Shown: in pieces, positions 27,652 through 37,195 of the stretch
Layout of the letters: each line of letters opens with the position of its first letter
Numbering within the stretch: the first letter of the stretch is position 1
Origin: Dictyobacter formicarum
GTDB taxonomy: Bacteria > Chloroflexota > Ktedonobacteria > Ktedonobacterales > Ktedonobacteraceae
Direction of reading: 5' to 3'
Assembly (NCBI RefSeq): GCF_016587435.1
Contig: NZ_BNJJ01000001.1
Span: forward strand, 248,001 to 312,000
DNA length: 64,000 nucleotides
The notes under the pieces: model-generated
Databases searched by the model: none
Told to the model about the DNA's origin: nothing
Seen by the model: only the letters and a program-made list of their open reading frames with translations
Program-made: the position numbers and the translations under genes

Positions 27652-30600
27652 ATGGCTTTTCAACAATTCTTTCGTGACCCCCCATAGCTTATCGCCTGGT
27701 GCCTTTCTGGTTCTGGAACGACGCCATGGAGACAGAAGAGATTATCCAGCAGATCAGAGAAATGGCGGAGAAAGGTGTGGGTGGTTTTTTCATCTGTGCA
27801 CGTCAGGGGCTGGAGGTTGCGTATTTATCTGAACAGTGGTTTCAACGGGTCGCCGTAGCGGTGGAAACGGCCCGGCAGTATGGGCTGCATACCTGGCTCT
27901 ACGATGAATATCCCTATCCCAGCGGCATGAGTGGCGGCGAAGTCACCCTTCAGCATCCCGAGGCCAGGCATCGCCAGTTACTGCATCAGTCCCTCGTCAC
28001 CGACGGACCGCAAACGCTTTCCTATGCGCTGCCCTGGGCAAAGGTACTCTTCGCCAAAGCGCTCCCCCTAAGAGAGCCTGCGGGAGCGCTCGACTGGTCG
28101 CGCGCGCACGATTTGATGCCTCATATTGGGAGTGTTCCGGCAGCGTCCATCTTTCAGTCCACTGGACTCACTGCCTACACCAGGAAACGCTTCTTCACCG
28201 CTTTTCCTCAGAAACAGCTTACCTGGAGTGTCCCACCTGGCCGTTGGCAGCTCGTCTTTTTTCTCGAAGAGGAGATCCATGATTTTAAATATTTCGGGAC
28301 GTACGTGGACCCCTGCCACAAAGAGGCCGTTCAGACCTTTCTTCGGACCACTCATGAGCGCTACGCCAGTCATTTTCATGAGCACTTTGGGCGAGCAATC
28401 AAAGGCTTTTTTACTGATGAAGTTGGCTTACTTGGTCATATCCCCTGGTCGGCACGTCTCCCTGATGTTGTGCGTGAGCAGGATGGCGACTCGCTGATCG
28501 AGAGTCTTCCGGAGGTCTTTTATCCACCAGACGAGCAAAGCAAGCAGGCCCGCTATCGCTTTTTTCAACGTCTGCACCTGCTGCTCAGGGAAAGCTATCA
28601 CCAGCAAATGAGCAAGTGGTGCGAGCAGCACCATTTACAGTATGTGACTGAAGTGCCATCTATGCGTATGACAACACAGCTTGCCAGCCACATTCCTGGT
28701 GGCGATAGCGCCCATGAAAAAATCGGACGCTCGTTGGAGTGGATTCTTGACGAGAATGCCGCCAATCTGCGCGCTGACCCGAAAGTTGTTAGTTCCCTGG
28801 CCAATCAGCTCGGGACTGAGCGGGCGATGATTGAGTGCTTTCATAGCCTGGGCTGGTCTATGACCTTACAGGACGCAAAATGGATGCTGGACCGGCTCGC
28901 CGCTCTGGGGATCAATTTTTATGTCTTTCATGCCTTTTTCTCCTCGATCGATGGTTTGCGTAAACATGACGCGCCCCCATCACAGTTCCTGCAAAATCCC
29001 TACTGGTCGCATTTCCGGCAGCTTGCCGATTATGCGGGACGGCTTGGCTACGTCATGAGCCAGGGACGGGCATGTGTCTCTGTCGCAGTTGTGCATCCCG
29101 CTACCAGCTTCTGGACCCATCTGGGCAATCCATTCCACCATTTTCGCTACTGTGGCCATGATCCAGCGGAAGAGCAAGCCCTGGAACGCCTGAAACGGGA
29201 TTGGACCTTTCTCTGCAAACAATTGTCGCTTCACCAGATCGACTATGACCATCTGGATCCGGAATTGCTGGCACGTGCGACGATCGAAGATGGGCATCTG
29301 GTTATCGGCCACGCTCGTTATGAGACGCTCATTTTGCCTCCTTTGACCAATCTCGAGGCCGCCGCCTGGTCGCAGGTGAAAGCCTTTTTACAGGCTGGCG
29401 GCAAAGTGATCGGCGTAGGATTATTGCCGTATGAACGGATTGAGCCGGGATGGGATATTGAAGAAGAGGTACTGCAATGGTTTGGCCTGACAGCTTCGCC
29501 ACGCCAGAGCTATTGGCGAGATGCTCCTGAGAGGCAAGAGGAAAAGCCAAAAACGACACAGAGAGAGAGCTTGCCCTGGACGAAAGGAGCCTGCGCGGCC
29601 TATTTTCTCTCCAGTGCTGGCAACTTTCAGCAAACACAGGTAATTGAACGCTTGCTTGCTCTTGTGCGACAAAGTACCTCCTCACTGATGGATCTGGAGC
29701 CAGTAATAGGAGACCGTGGGTCGTTTCTGGTGCGGCAGAGAAGCCTGCCTGATGGAACACAGCTTGTCTTTATTACCCATCAGGAAAGGATGGAGAAAGT
29801 GCTGCGTCTGCACCTGTTGCGCCGTCCCGCCGGGCAAGCCGTAGAATGCCTGGATCTCACCTCAGGACAAACAACCCTTCTGCCCGTAGAGCAGACGGCT
29901 CGCGGCTGGACTATCTCCCTGTCCTTTGCCCCCTATGAATCTCATCTCCTCCGCTACCTGGCTCAGGAGGAAACTCAGCCAACGAAAGAGACGCCGGCCG
30001 CGATGCCCATCCATCAGCCCTGGACATGGACGCTCGATATTCGGCAGCCATGGAAATTGAGGGCACAACAGGACAATATTCTGCGTTTGGGGCAGTTTCA
30101 CTTTCTGCTTGACCGGAATCACGTGAGCTCAGTGCAGCACTGGAATGAAGGACTGGAAGAACAAACGTGGCCATTGGTGGATGCCAAACCGCTGATCAAC
30201 CAGTGCGCTGATGTCACAGCAACCCAAACAATACCTGTACAATTCACGCAGTCCTTTGGCCTGCCTGTACAAAGTTCCCTGGCCTATCCACTCCACTGTT
30301 GGTATCAAACCACCTTCGTGGTCGAACAGGTACCGCCAGCGTGCAAGCTCATGATGGATAAGAGCGCGATTGGTGGAGAGTACACCTGTTACCTGAATGG
30401 CCATCCAATCACTGCGCAGGACTTTGCGGCTCTCTCCCTCCATGGGTTCCCACAGCAAGGATGCGAAGTGAGACCATGGCTTCAGCCAGGCATCAATCGC
30501 CTGGTCGTTCACGTTGAGGCGCAGCGCGATGAAGATGGTCTGTGTGATCCGCTCTATCTCAGCGGTCGCTTTGGGGTTACGTTTGATACCACTGGCACGC

Positions 30601-30959
30601 CAACGATCGGTCCACTCCCCGAAACCGGGGAACTCAAAAGCGGCATCCAGGTAGGCTATCCCTATTTCGCGGGCACCCTCTGTTTTACACGCGAAATTGT
30701 TCTCGATGCACTACCTCGCGAGCAAACATTTGTCCTCGCTTTCAATGGATGGGATCAGCACCTGCATGATTGTGTTGAGGTTCTGGTAAATGGGCACTCT
30801 CTCGGCGTGTGTTGCTGGTCGCCCTATCGTTGGGGGGGAGAATCTGCCATCTTGTGCCAGGGAAGGAATGAAGTTGAGATCCGCGTAACGAATACCTTGA
30901 GCGGCATGCTGGAAGGCACGTATTTTGACCCGCACACTCATCAAATAGTTGCGATATAA
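27652..30959 (+). CDS. Large glycoside hydrolase, GH106-like (5' frameshift)
   Basis: About 1100 residues. The long frame opens at GTG 27699 (VPFWFWNDAMETEEIIQQIREMAEKGVGGFFICARQGL, typical near the N-terminus of GH106-type rhamnosidases and relatives). The natural start seems to be ATG 27652 (MAFQQFFRDPP), behind GGAG, in another frame: joining needs one more C in the six-C run near 27678-27683. The middle is a TIM-barrel region (TWLYDEYPYPSGMSGGE; GFFTDEVG; VTEVPSM), and the C-terminal 250 residues resemble a GH2-like sugar-binding jelly roll (LAFNGWDQHLHDCVEVLVNGHSLG). Cytoplasmic, since no signal peptide is seen. It likely cleaves plant or microbial rhamnosides. The frameshift may be a sequencing error. 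Confidence 0.85.
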
Positions 30960-30973
30960 GGGGATAAGAGGTG

Positions 30974-31111
30974 ATGAATATGATTAGAAAATGTCAGGTG
31001 CAAGAGGTAGGCAAAGGAGATAGCCTCACACTCTGCGCAATTAGCCAAACTTTTCGCCTGGCGCCTGGCTCATCAAGCAACGCTTGGAAATTCCGATCCT
31101 CTTGCAAATGA
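30974..31111 (+). CDS. Possible small protein after the glycosidase
   Basis: 45 residues (MNMIRKCQVQEVGKGDSLTLC...) starting 14 bp after the glycosidase stop with AAGAGG before the ATG. No family recognised; it may be a chance frame or a relic. Confidence 0.25.
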   Translation: MNMIRKCQVQEVGKGDSLTLCAISQTFRLAPGSSSNAWKFRSSCK

Positions 31112-31186
31112 AATGGCTCTACGAGAAAAATCGAGAGCTTCTCAAAACAAGGCTTACTTTAACCATAGACAAGCGTTTCCTGCTGC

Positions 31187-32041
31187 CTACACAGCATTCA
31201 TGGCTACACCCTGATCCATCAACCGCTGTAGCTTTTCCAGCGTATCTGTTTCGGGTAGTGGTGTATAGATCATGATTTTGAGTTCGGGCATGGTAGGCAC
31301 CTGCAAGGTTGTATGCTCGAACATCAGGCACCCCACCAACGGATGCTCTATGTCTTTCTGTGCATCGGCTCTACCGCGTACATCGTGACGGGGCCACCAT
31401 GCGCGAAACTCAGGACTTACGCGCTGCAAATCAGCTATCAAGCGCTTGAACCATTCTTCATCGGCATAATACGCACTATCAGCGCGGAATTCCGCGAGCA
31501 CTTTCTGCGCTACCTGCTCCCACTTCGGGTTGTATAAATGACGACTCATCGGATCAGCAAACATACGCCAGACCGCATTGTATTCATATGGTGGCACCGA
31601 CTTCGACAGCAACAAGACATGCTCAGCAGCGGTGTTCCAGGCGAGATAATTCCAACGACGACCAATGACGTAGGCCGGAATGGGATTGAGCGCGTCAAGC
31701 ACACGGCGTAACGCAGAGCTTACCTGTTCATGAGATGCGTGTGTATCGACGAGGTGTTGCTGATCGGCAAGTAAGAAAAGATGTTGCCGTTCGTCGGGCG
31801 TAAGTTGTAACGCATCAGCAATGCTCTGGAGCACCTCGCTTGAAGGGTGAATAGCGCGTCCTTGCTCCAAAAGGGTATACCAGGAAACGCCCACATTCGC
31901 TAGCTGCGCCACCTCTTCGCGTCGCAATCCTGGGGTGCGCCGCCTCCCACCACGTATCAACCCGACCTGTTCAGGAGAGAGGCGCATACGTCGAGTGCGT
32001 AGAAAATCCGCAAGGTCCTGTCTGCGTTGTTCGTCGTTCAT
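31187..32041 (-). CDS. MmyB-like helix-turn-helix regulator
   Basis: 284 residues from ATG 32041 with GAGGACG before it. It has the same build as the regulator at 6916: XRE HTH with SPEQVGLIRGGRRRTPGLRREEVAQLANVGVSWYTLLEQGRAIHPS, then the MmyB ligand domain (LAWNTAAEHV, WRMFADPM, EEWFKRLIADLQRVSPEFRAWWPRHDVRG, HPLVGCLMFEHTTLQV). It is divergent from the aldo/keto reductase at 32183 and probably controls it. The two MmyB proteins are paralogues only, since identity is concentrated in the HTH. Confidence 0.9.
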   Translation of the reverse strand: MNDEQRRQDLADFLRTRRMRLSPEQVGLIRGGRRRTPGLRREEVAQLANVGVSWYTLLEQGRAIHPSSEVLQSIADALQLTPDERQHLFLLADQQHLVDTHASHEQVSSALRRVLDALNPIPAYVIGRRWNYLAWNTAAEHVLLLSKSVPPYEYNAVWRMFADPMSRHLYNPKWEQVAQKVLAEFRADSAYYADEEWFKRLIADLQRVSPEFRAWWPRHDVRGRADAQKDIEHPLVGCLMFEHTTLQVPTMPELKIMIYTPLPETDTLEKLQRLMDQGVAMNAV

Positions 32042-32182
32042 CGTCCTCTTTGCTCCTTTTCCTGCGAGTCTCAATCATATGATAGAGGGACTCTGGTTAT
32101 ACGATAGCCCTCGTGCCATACTCTCAAGTGTATCACACATCGTGATTATCGTCGTTTCAACGAGAGAAAGAGGACATTTTCT

Positions 32183-33079
32183 ATGGTATCGCATTCAGCA
32201 AATGAACAGAGTAATCTGCCAGCCACAGCCGCAGGAACGTTCACCATAGCCGAGGATCTGACGGTCACTCGCATAGGGTACGGCGCGATGCAGTTGGCTG
32301 GCCCGCACGTGTTCGGCCCACCTGCCGACCGCGACGCTGCCGTGGCCGTACTGCGTGAGGCAGTGGCGCTGGGTATCACGCACATCGACACCAGCGACTT
32401 CTATGGCCCATACGTCACCAACCAGATCATCAAAGAAGCCCTGCACCCCTACCCCGACTCGTTGCACATCGTGACCAAGGTCGGAGCTTTACGAGACGCC
32501 GAGGGGAACTGGCCGCAGGCGCTAGCCCCCGAGCAGTTGCGCCAGGCCGTATTCGACAATCTAGATCACCTCGGACTAGACGCACTCGACGTCGTCAACC
32601 TGCGCGTCGGGGGGTTCGACAGCCCCACTCCTGGCTCGATCGCCGAACCGTTCACGGTACTTGCGCAACTGCAGCAAGAAGGACTGATCAAGCACCTCGG
32701 TCTGAGCACCGTGACCGCCGAGCAGATCGTGGAGGCACAGTCCATCGCGCCAATTGTGTGCGTGCAGAATTTCTACAACCTCGCCCACCGGGTCGACGAC
32801 GACCTGATCGACTCCCTCGCCGCACAGGGCATCGCCTACGTGCCCTACTTCCCGCTCGGTGGCTTCTCCCCTCTTCAGTCCGACAAGCTGGAATCAGTCG
32901 CCACCCGTCTCGACACCACACCGATGGTCGTCGCTCTGGCGTGGTTGCTCCAGCGCTCACCGAACATTCTGCTTATCCCAGGTACCTCATCCGTCGCGCA
33001 TCTGCGCGATAACGTCACCGCTGCTGCGCTGACCCTTTCCGAGGACGATCTGACCGAGCTGAACGGTGTTGCCGCATAA
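32183..33079 (+). CDS. Aldo/keto reductase
   Basis: 298 residues of the TIM-barrel aldo/keto reductase family, reducing carbonyls with NADPH. Visible: TRIGYGAMQLAG, ITHIDTSDFYGPY (Asp and Tyr of the catalytic tetrad), IVTKVG (Lys) and VVNLRVGG where the usual DL-x-x-H would be; the catalytic His is replaced by Arg in that spot. C-terminus: LLIPGTSSVAHLRDNVTAAALTLSEDDL is the cofactor loop. High third-position GC and close similarity in style to Actinomycetota proteins suggest acquisition. It is divergent from its likely regulator and followed by a broken dehydrogenase. Confidence 0.9.
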   Translation: MVSHSANEQSNLPATAAGTFTIAEDLTVTRIGYGAMQLAGPHVFGPPADRDAAVAVLREAVALGITHIDTSDFYGPYVTNQIIKEALHPYPDSLHIVTKVGALRDAEGNWPQALAPEQLRQAVFDNLDHLGLDALDVVNLRVGGFDSPTPGSIAEPFTVLAQLQQEGLIKHLGLSTVTAEQIVEAQSIAPIVCVQNFYNLAHRVDDDLIDSLAAQGIAYVPYFPLGGFSPLQSDKLESVATRLDTTPMVVALAWLLQRSPNILLIPGTSSVAHLRDNVTAAALTLSEDDLTELNGVAA

Positions 33080-33571
33080 GCACGACCACCGCGCGACCTA
33101 CGATCGGGTTCATCGGCCTGGGCGACCAGGGACTACTTATGGCGACCGCCATCGCCGAAGTAGGCCCCCTCCCCCTTGCATGTGTGGGCCCGCCGACCCG
33201 GCTTGCTCGATGCGCTGGGCTCGCGTCGCGCACGTCCACCACGACGCGAGCCCAGACCTGGCCGCCTCGTGCGACATCGTCGCGTTGTGCGTCAGCACCG
33301 ATGAAGATGTCATGCAAATCGTGACCGGTGGGCTGCTCAACGGAATCCGTCCGGGGTCTGTCATCGTCAATCACGGCACTGGCACACCCCACAACGCCGT
33401 CCGGCTCACCGAGACGTGCGCACGAGCCGGCGTCGACGTCCTCGACGCCTCCGTCAGCGGAGGACAGCCCGCTGCCCAAACGCGGACGTTGACCACGATG
33501 GTCGGCGGACCACAGCCTGTCTCGCAACGCTGCGAATCGCTCTTCGGCTCGTTCCCCCGGCATGTCGTCTA
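33080..33571 (+). pseudogene. 3-hydroxyisobutyrate dehydrogenase-like remnant
   Basis: Two frames together encode a beta-hydroxyacid dehydrogenase N-domain: TIGFIGLGDQGLLMATAIAEVG (Rossmann, about 33101-33165), then after a frame change DLAASCDIVALCVSTDEDVMQIVTGG and the substrate-binding DASVSGGQPAAQTRTLTTMVGG. The C-terminal domain is missing and no start codon is evident. It directly follows the aldo/keto reductase and has the same GC-rich codon style, so both were probably acquired together. Confidence 0.7.
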
Positions 33572-33599
33572 GTCTACCTGGGCAGCCCGAGATCTCTAC

Positions 33600-33719
33600 T
33601 AAGCAATCTCTCACATCATCTTTGTCGATCAACAGCCAACGAAAATGTTTACTCACGGCGCGGCTCAGCGTGCTTTTCCACTTCCCGGCAACCCCTTCAT
33701 GACAATGAACCACACACAA
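33600..33719 (-). pseudogene. P-loop kinase/zeta-toxin-like N-terminal fragment
   Basis: On the minus strand about 40 residues read MCVVHCHEGVAGKWKSTL and then HFRWLLIDKDDVRDCLVEIS, the start of a small AAA/kinase protein with its Walker A altered (GVAGKWKST instead of GxxGxGKS/T). The frame then runs into unrelated antisense sequence. From here to 34004 no other gene was seen. Confidence 0.5.
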
Positions 33720-34004
33720 ATGCTCCTTGTGTCGATTGTTCCACAGAGAGAAATATAAAGCTGGATGTCCTCATTCCATATGCACCAAAGATTTCTCATC
33801 TTTAGATCGTCACATAGTACACGCTAGGGCTCTGCTACCTTTCTCATACTCAAACGTGTGCAAGACGCGCGTGAGCAGTCAGTTGTTCCTGCTTCACAGC
33901 CAGTTGCCATGGCACGAGGACCTTTGGATCAGCCCCCTCGTTTCGGTCTCACATTGGCTCCACAGGCGCTTTTACGTCATCGGTCGTAGCCACTACCCAG
34001 GACG

Positions 34005-34028
34005 GCCAACTTTAGGCGTGAAGTTGGC
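34005..34028 (-). ncRNA. Hairpin at the tnpB 3' end, possible part of the TnpB guide RNA
   Basis: GCCAACTT (34005-34012) pairs perfectly with 34021-34028, so the stem covers the tnpB stop codon. In IS605/IS607 elements the guide RNA (omegaRNA/reRNA) overlaps the 3' end of tnpB and runs to the right end of the element. The full extent downstream (towards about 33850) and the element boundary could not be fixed. Confidence 0.45.
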
Positions 34029-35307
34029 GAAGCATGTCTGTCGCGAACCAGGCCAGGTTGAAAGAGGCGTTCACATCCCGGTCGATCGCCAGCTCACAGA
34101 TCTGGCACTGATAGGTTCGGTGCTTGAGGGGCATGCGCTTTTTCACATGCCCACAGCAGCAACAGCGTTTGGTCGAGGGAAACCAGCGTGAGGCGATGAA
34201 CAGATCTCCTCCAGCGTTGGCCACTTTCGTCTTCAAGAACTGCAAGAGTTGCCCCATGGCCACATCCGCCACGGCACGCGACAGCTTCCGGTTGGCCATC
34301 ATCCCCAACAGATTGAGGTCTTCGATGCCGATAGCTCTACAGGTTCGCGCCAATTCGGTGGTGAACTTGTGCTGCACATCCCGGCGGATGTTGGCGATCT
34401 CCTGGTGCTCGCGTGCCACTTTGAGCCGCTGCTTCTCATAGTTCTTGCTGAAAACGGTTCGCCTGGTTTCCGGGTCTTTCGTCTTCTGTTTCTTGGAGAG
34501 CCGACGTTGCAGTGTGCCGAGTTTCTTGAGATGGGATGCCAACGGCCTTTGGTTCTGGAGCCGTCTCCCATCGGAAACCACCGCAGCTTGCTTGATGCCC
34601 ACATCGACCCCAACGACTGGCAAGGGCGCGGGAGGGTGCTCTTTCTTGATGTCTAGCTGGATTGACACATACCACTGACCTGCTTCACACGAGACGGTTG
34701 CCCCCAGGATCTTCAGGGATTCACAGAGGACTTGTTTGCGTTGGTTTCGCTTTTTCGTAGGCCTGGTTGCTTTCCTCTCTTCGACAAAGCGCAGCTTTTC
34801 TGCCAGATTGACCGTCCCGAGTGGGCGCAGGAGCTTGCCTCGATCCTTCTTGGTTTGGCGTTGGTCCAGAATGAAGCGCCCCAACCCTGGGATCGAGATC
34901 CAGTGACTGCCAACAGTGAATTTGTCGTTGGAGAGATAAAAGGATTCGTGCGATGTTCCCTTTTTCTTGAATCGGGGATACTCCGCCCGGCCAGCAAAGA
35001 AGTTCGCATAGGCTTTGCCCAGATCATCGAAGGCCCCTTCCACCACGCACTTGGTGACCTCACCGGTCCAGGGATAGGCTTCATGCCGCATCGCATTGAA
35101 CTGCTTCTTGAGGGCGAAGGCATTGGGTGTTTTGAGCACGCGCTGCGCTTCGGGAACCGCTTCCTGCTCCTGTTTATACGCCTGATACTGCTTCTCCCAC
35201 TGTTCGCGTCCCCAGTTGTAAATGAAACGTCTGGTGCCACAAGCGCGTTTGAGATATGCCACTTGTTCAGGCGTGGGGTTCATTCTGATCCGGTGCGCGG
35301 TTTTCAT
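34012..35307 (-). CDS. tnpB: TnpB RNA-guided nuclease of an IS607 element
   Basis: 431 residues. RuvC-like catalytic residues are all present: Asp235 (VVGVDVGIKQ), Glu329 (IGIEDLNLLGMM) and Asp411 (DRDVNASFN). A zinc finger lies between (Cys382/385 and Cys401/404). The N-terminal helix-turn-helix-like region (KTAHRIRMNPTPEQVAYLKRACG) is typical. TnpB cuts DNA matching a guide made from the element's right end and so helps retain the transposon. The start overlaps the end of tnpA by 41 bp, giving translational coupling. Length is near the usual 350-450. Confidence 0.95.
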   Translation of the reverse strand: MKTAHRIRMNPTPEQVAYLKRACGTRRFIYNWGREQWEKQYQAYKQEQEAVPEAQRVLKTPNAFALKKQFNAMRHEAYPWTGEVTKCVVEGAFDDLGKAYANFFAGRAEYPRFKKKGTSHESFYLSNDKFTVGSHWISIPGLGRFILDQRQTKKDRGKLLRPLGTVNLAEKLRFVEERKATRPTKKRNQRKQVLCESLKILGATVSCEAGQWYVSIQLDIKKEHPPAPLPVVGVDVGIKQAAVVSDGRRLQNQRPLASHLKKLGTLQRRLSKKQKTKDPETRRTVFSKNYEKQRLKVAREHQEIANIRRDVQHKFTTELARTCRAIGIEDLNLLGMMANRKLSRAVADVAMGQLLQFLKTKVANAGGDLFIASRWFPSTKRCCCCGHVKKRMPLKHRTYQCQICELAIDRDVNASFNLAWFATDMLRQLHA

Positions 35308-35893
35308 CTGTGAGGGCCTTCTCTAATACGTTGCGATAGGTGCGTAGTCCATACAATCGTGAGCTAAAACAATGGGTAATGGTGATCAAATCCTGAACTA
35401 ATTCTTGTTCAGGAGAAAGCTGCTCGGTGTTCATGACCAGCAGACGGCAATCGTGGGTTTCGCACAGATGCGCCAATAAGCTATATCCAAAGCGTGCCAG
35501 CCGATCCTTGTGGGCAATGAGCAGGACGGCCACCTCTCCTGCAATAATGGCATCCACCAGCTTGAGAAACTGCTTCCGTTTGAAATTGAGTCCCCCACCA
35601 ATTTCGACGATCCATTCATCGACCACATAGTTGGTCGCTTCACAAAACGTGGCGAGCATCCTTCTCTGGTTCTCCAGGTCCGGCTTTTGCGCCACGCTCG
35701 ATACGCGGCAATAGGCAAGGATCCGTCGTCTCACTCCTGCTTCCTGGGGGAGAATCGAGAGGAGGTCATCTTGCGTGTAGTATCGCCGGTTCGTCGCGGT
35801 ACGGTGGGCTTTGAGCACCCCTTGCCGATCCCATCGTTGCAGCGTCTTCACGGAAACGTGAATTCTCTTGCCAAATTCACTCGGTGTATACAT
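35267..35893 (-). CDS. tnpA: IS607-type serine recombinase TnpA
   Basis: 208 residues: an N-terminal MerR-like HTH (1-50: YTPSEFGKRIHVSVKTLQRWDRQGVLKAHRTATNRRYYTQDDL) followed by a resolvase catalytic domain (ILAYCRVSSVAQKPDLENQRRML) with the nucleophile Ser65 or Ser66. This order, HTH before catalytic domain, is the hallmark of IS607 transposases, which excise and insert the element as a circle without terminal inverted repeats. It precedes and overlaps tnpB. Confidence 0.95.
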   Translation of the reverse strand: MYTPSEFGKRIHVSVKTLQRWDRQGVLKAHRTATNRRYYTQDDLLSILPQEAGVRRRILAYCRVSSVAQKPDLENQRRMLATFCEATNYVVDEWIVEIGGGLNFKRKQFLKLVDAIIAGEVAVLLIAHKDRLARFGYSLLAHLCETHDCRLLVMNTEQLSPEQELVQDLITITHCFSSRLYGLRTYRNVLEKALTDENRAPDQNEPHA

Positions 35894-36031
35894 ATACCTA
35901 TCTTACACACCTTTGCGTACTTTGTCAAGAGCTAGCTTTGATCTCCCTCTTTCTTCGGTCTGGGTCTCGTTAGAAGTATAATAAACATATTTTTCAGCCA
36001 ACGGACAGTACGATATTGTAAGGAGACACCA

Positions 36032-36823
36032 ATGGAGACAAATCACATCGATCAATCAACCATACAAGAAACCAATCGCGCAGGCTGGAACAAAGCAGCA
36101 CAGCAGTTTTATGGAAGCACGGCACTCCCGATTTATGGTCCTTTGGCACCAACTGAGAGCGATCTGAGATTACTTGATCAAATTCGTAATGCTCGTATTC
36201 TTGAAATTGGATGTGGCAGTGGACATTCTCTCTTCTACCTGGGTGAGCATGATGCCGCCGAACTCTGGGGCTTGGATCTCTCAGAAACACAGATTGGCTA
36301 TGCTTCCGCATTGCTCCAGGAAAAAGGCTATGCAGCTCATCTCTTCTCATCTCCTATGGAGGAAAATCCCGGCATCCCAGAAAACTATTTTGATATGGTG
36401 CTCTCGATCTACGCTATCGGCTGGACCTATGACCTGGCCCACACGCTCTCTCTTATTGCTTCATATCTGAAACCAGGCGGAAGCTTCATCTTTAGCTGGG
36501 AACACCCCATCTATGGGTGTCTAAAAAGTCAGGATGGACAGATGGTTCTCAAGCGCTCTTATAGCGATGAGAGGCCGCTTACACGCTCCTCGTGGGTGAA
36601 CAATGCATCCGTCATTCAGTATCCCAGGAAATTGAGCACCTATCTGAATAGCCTCATCGATGCTGGATTGATTGTGGAGCGTGTCATTGAAGGCGATATG
36701 AACCCTTCGCTTGCCAGGGAGGACGACCATCTATTCGAGAGATGGTATTCTCTCGCGCGAGCACAAATGATGCCTACAACATTCATTGTGAAGGCACGCA
36801 AGCCTGGCATTGTACAGGGATGA
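36032..36823 (+). CDS. Class I SAM-dependent methyltransferase
   Basis: 263 residues. SAM-binding motif I is ARILEIGCGSGHSLFYLG, motif II is WGLDLSETQIGYA, and YFDMVLSIYAIGWTYD plus LKPGGSFIFSWEHPIYG give motifs IV-VI of Methyltransf_11 type. It has a strong ribosome site (AAGGAGACACC) before ATG 36032, and TATAAT-like sequence about 50 bp upstream. Substrate unknown, probably a small molecule. Monocistronic, with a strong terminator 120 bp downstream. Confidence 0.85.
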   Translation: METNHIDQSTIQETNRAGWNKAAQQFYGSTALPIYGPLAPTESDLRLLDQIRNARILEIGCGSGHSLFYLGEHDAAELWGLDLSETQIGYASALLQEKGYAAHLFSSPMEENPGIPENYFDMVLSIYAIGWTYDLAHTLSLIASYLKPGGSFIFSWEHPIYGCLKSQDGQMVLKRSYSDERPLTRSSWVNNASVIQYPRKLSTYLNSLIDAGLIVERVIEGDMNPSLAREDDHLFERWYSLARAQMMPTTFIVKARKPGIVQG

Positions 36824-36941
36824 CTCTTGTGCTCAGTTGGCAACTTCCCTTACTGTATTGAGGACGGACACCGTCAAAAATAGCGGATACAAGAGCATCA
36901 CTTATAAAAATAGATAATTATGCAGAATTTGGACAATAAAG

Positions 36942-36990
36942 AAAGAGTTCTCAAATGCTTCAATCAAAGTAAAGCATTTGAGAACTCTTT
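36942..36990. terminator. Strong bidirectional terminator
   Basis: A perfect 19-bp stem (AAAGAGTTCTCAAATGCTT, 36942-36960, with complement at 36972-36990) and an 11-nt loop; the right arm ends in a run of T on the plus strand and the left flank gives T-rich sequence on the minus strand. It separates the methyltransferase from the converging AraC gene. Confidence 0.85.
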
Positions 36991-37195
36991 TAGAATTTTC
37001 AAGCCAGACACTCGTTATTTGACTCTTTGAAATGCAACGAGTCGCCTCTTCTATCTGCCACGGCTCAGTTTCTGCTTCCTTGTTGATGCGTCGCCTGAGA
37101 GCCTACCCTCGTCAAAACCGCCTTGCAACAGCTTTAACGGAGTGGGGAAAGCTTGAACGCACGTCCTTCCTGCTGGACTATTGGACCGGTCTTTC

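Larger units (their letters stand above)
33850..35930 (-). mobile_element. IS607-family insertion sequence (ends approximate)
   Basis: An apparently complete element with intact tnpA and tnpB in one operon. IS607 elements have no inverted repeats or target duplication, so the outer ends given are estimates: upstream of tnpA start 35893 and downstream of the tnpB hairpin. It separates degraded acquired DNA (33.1-33.7 kb) from an intact methyltransferase gene. Confidence 0.75.
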
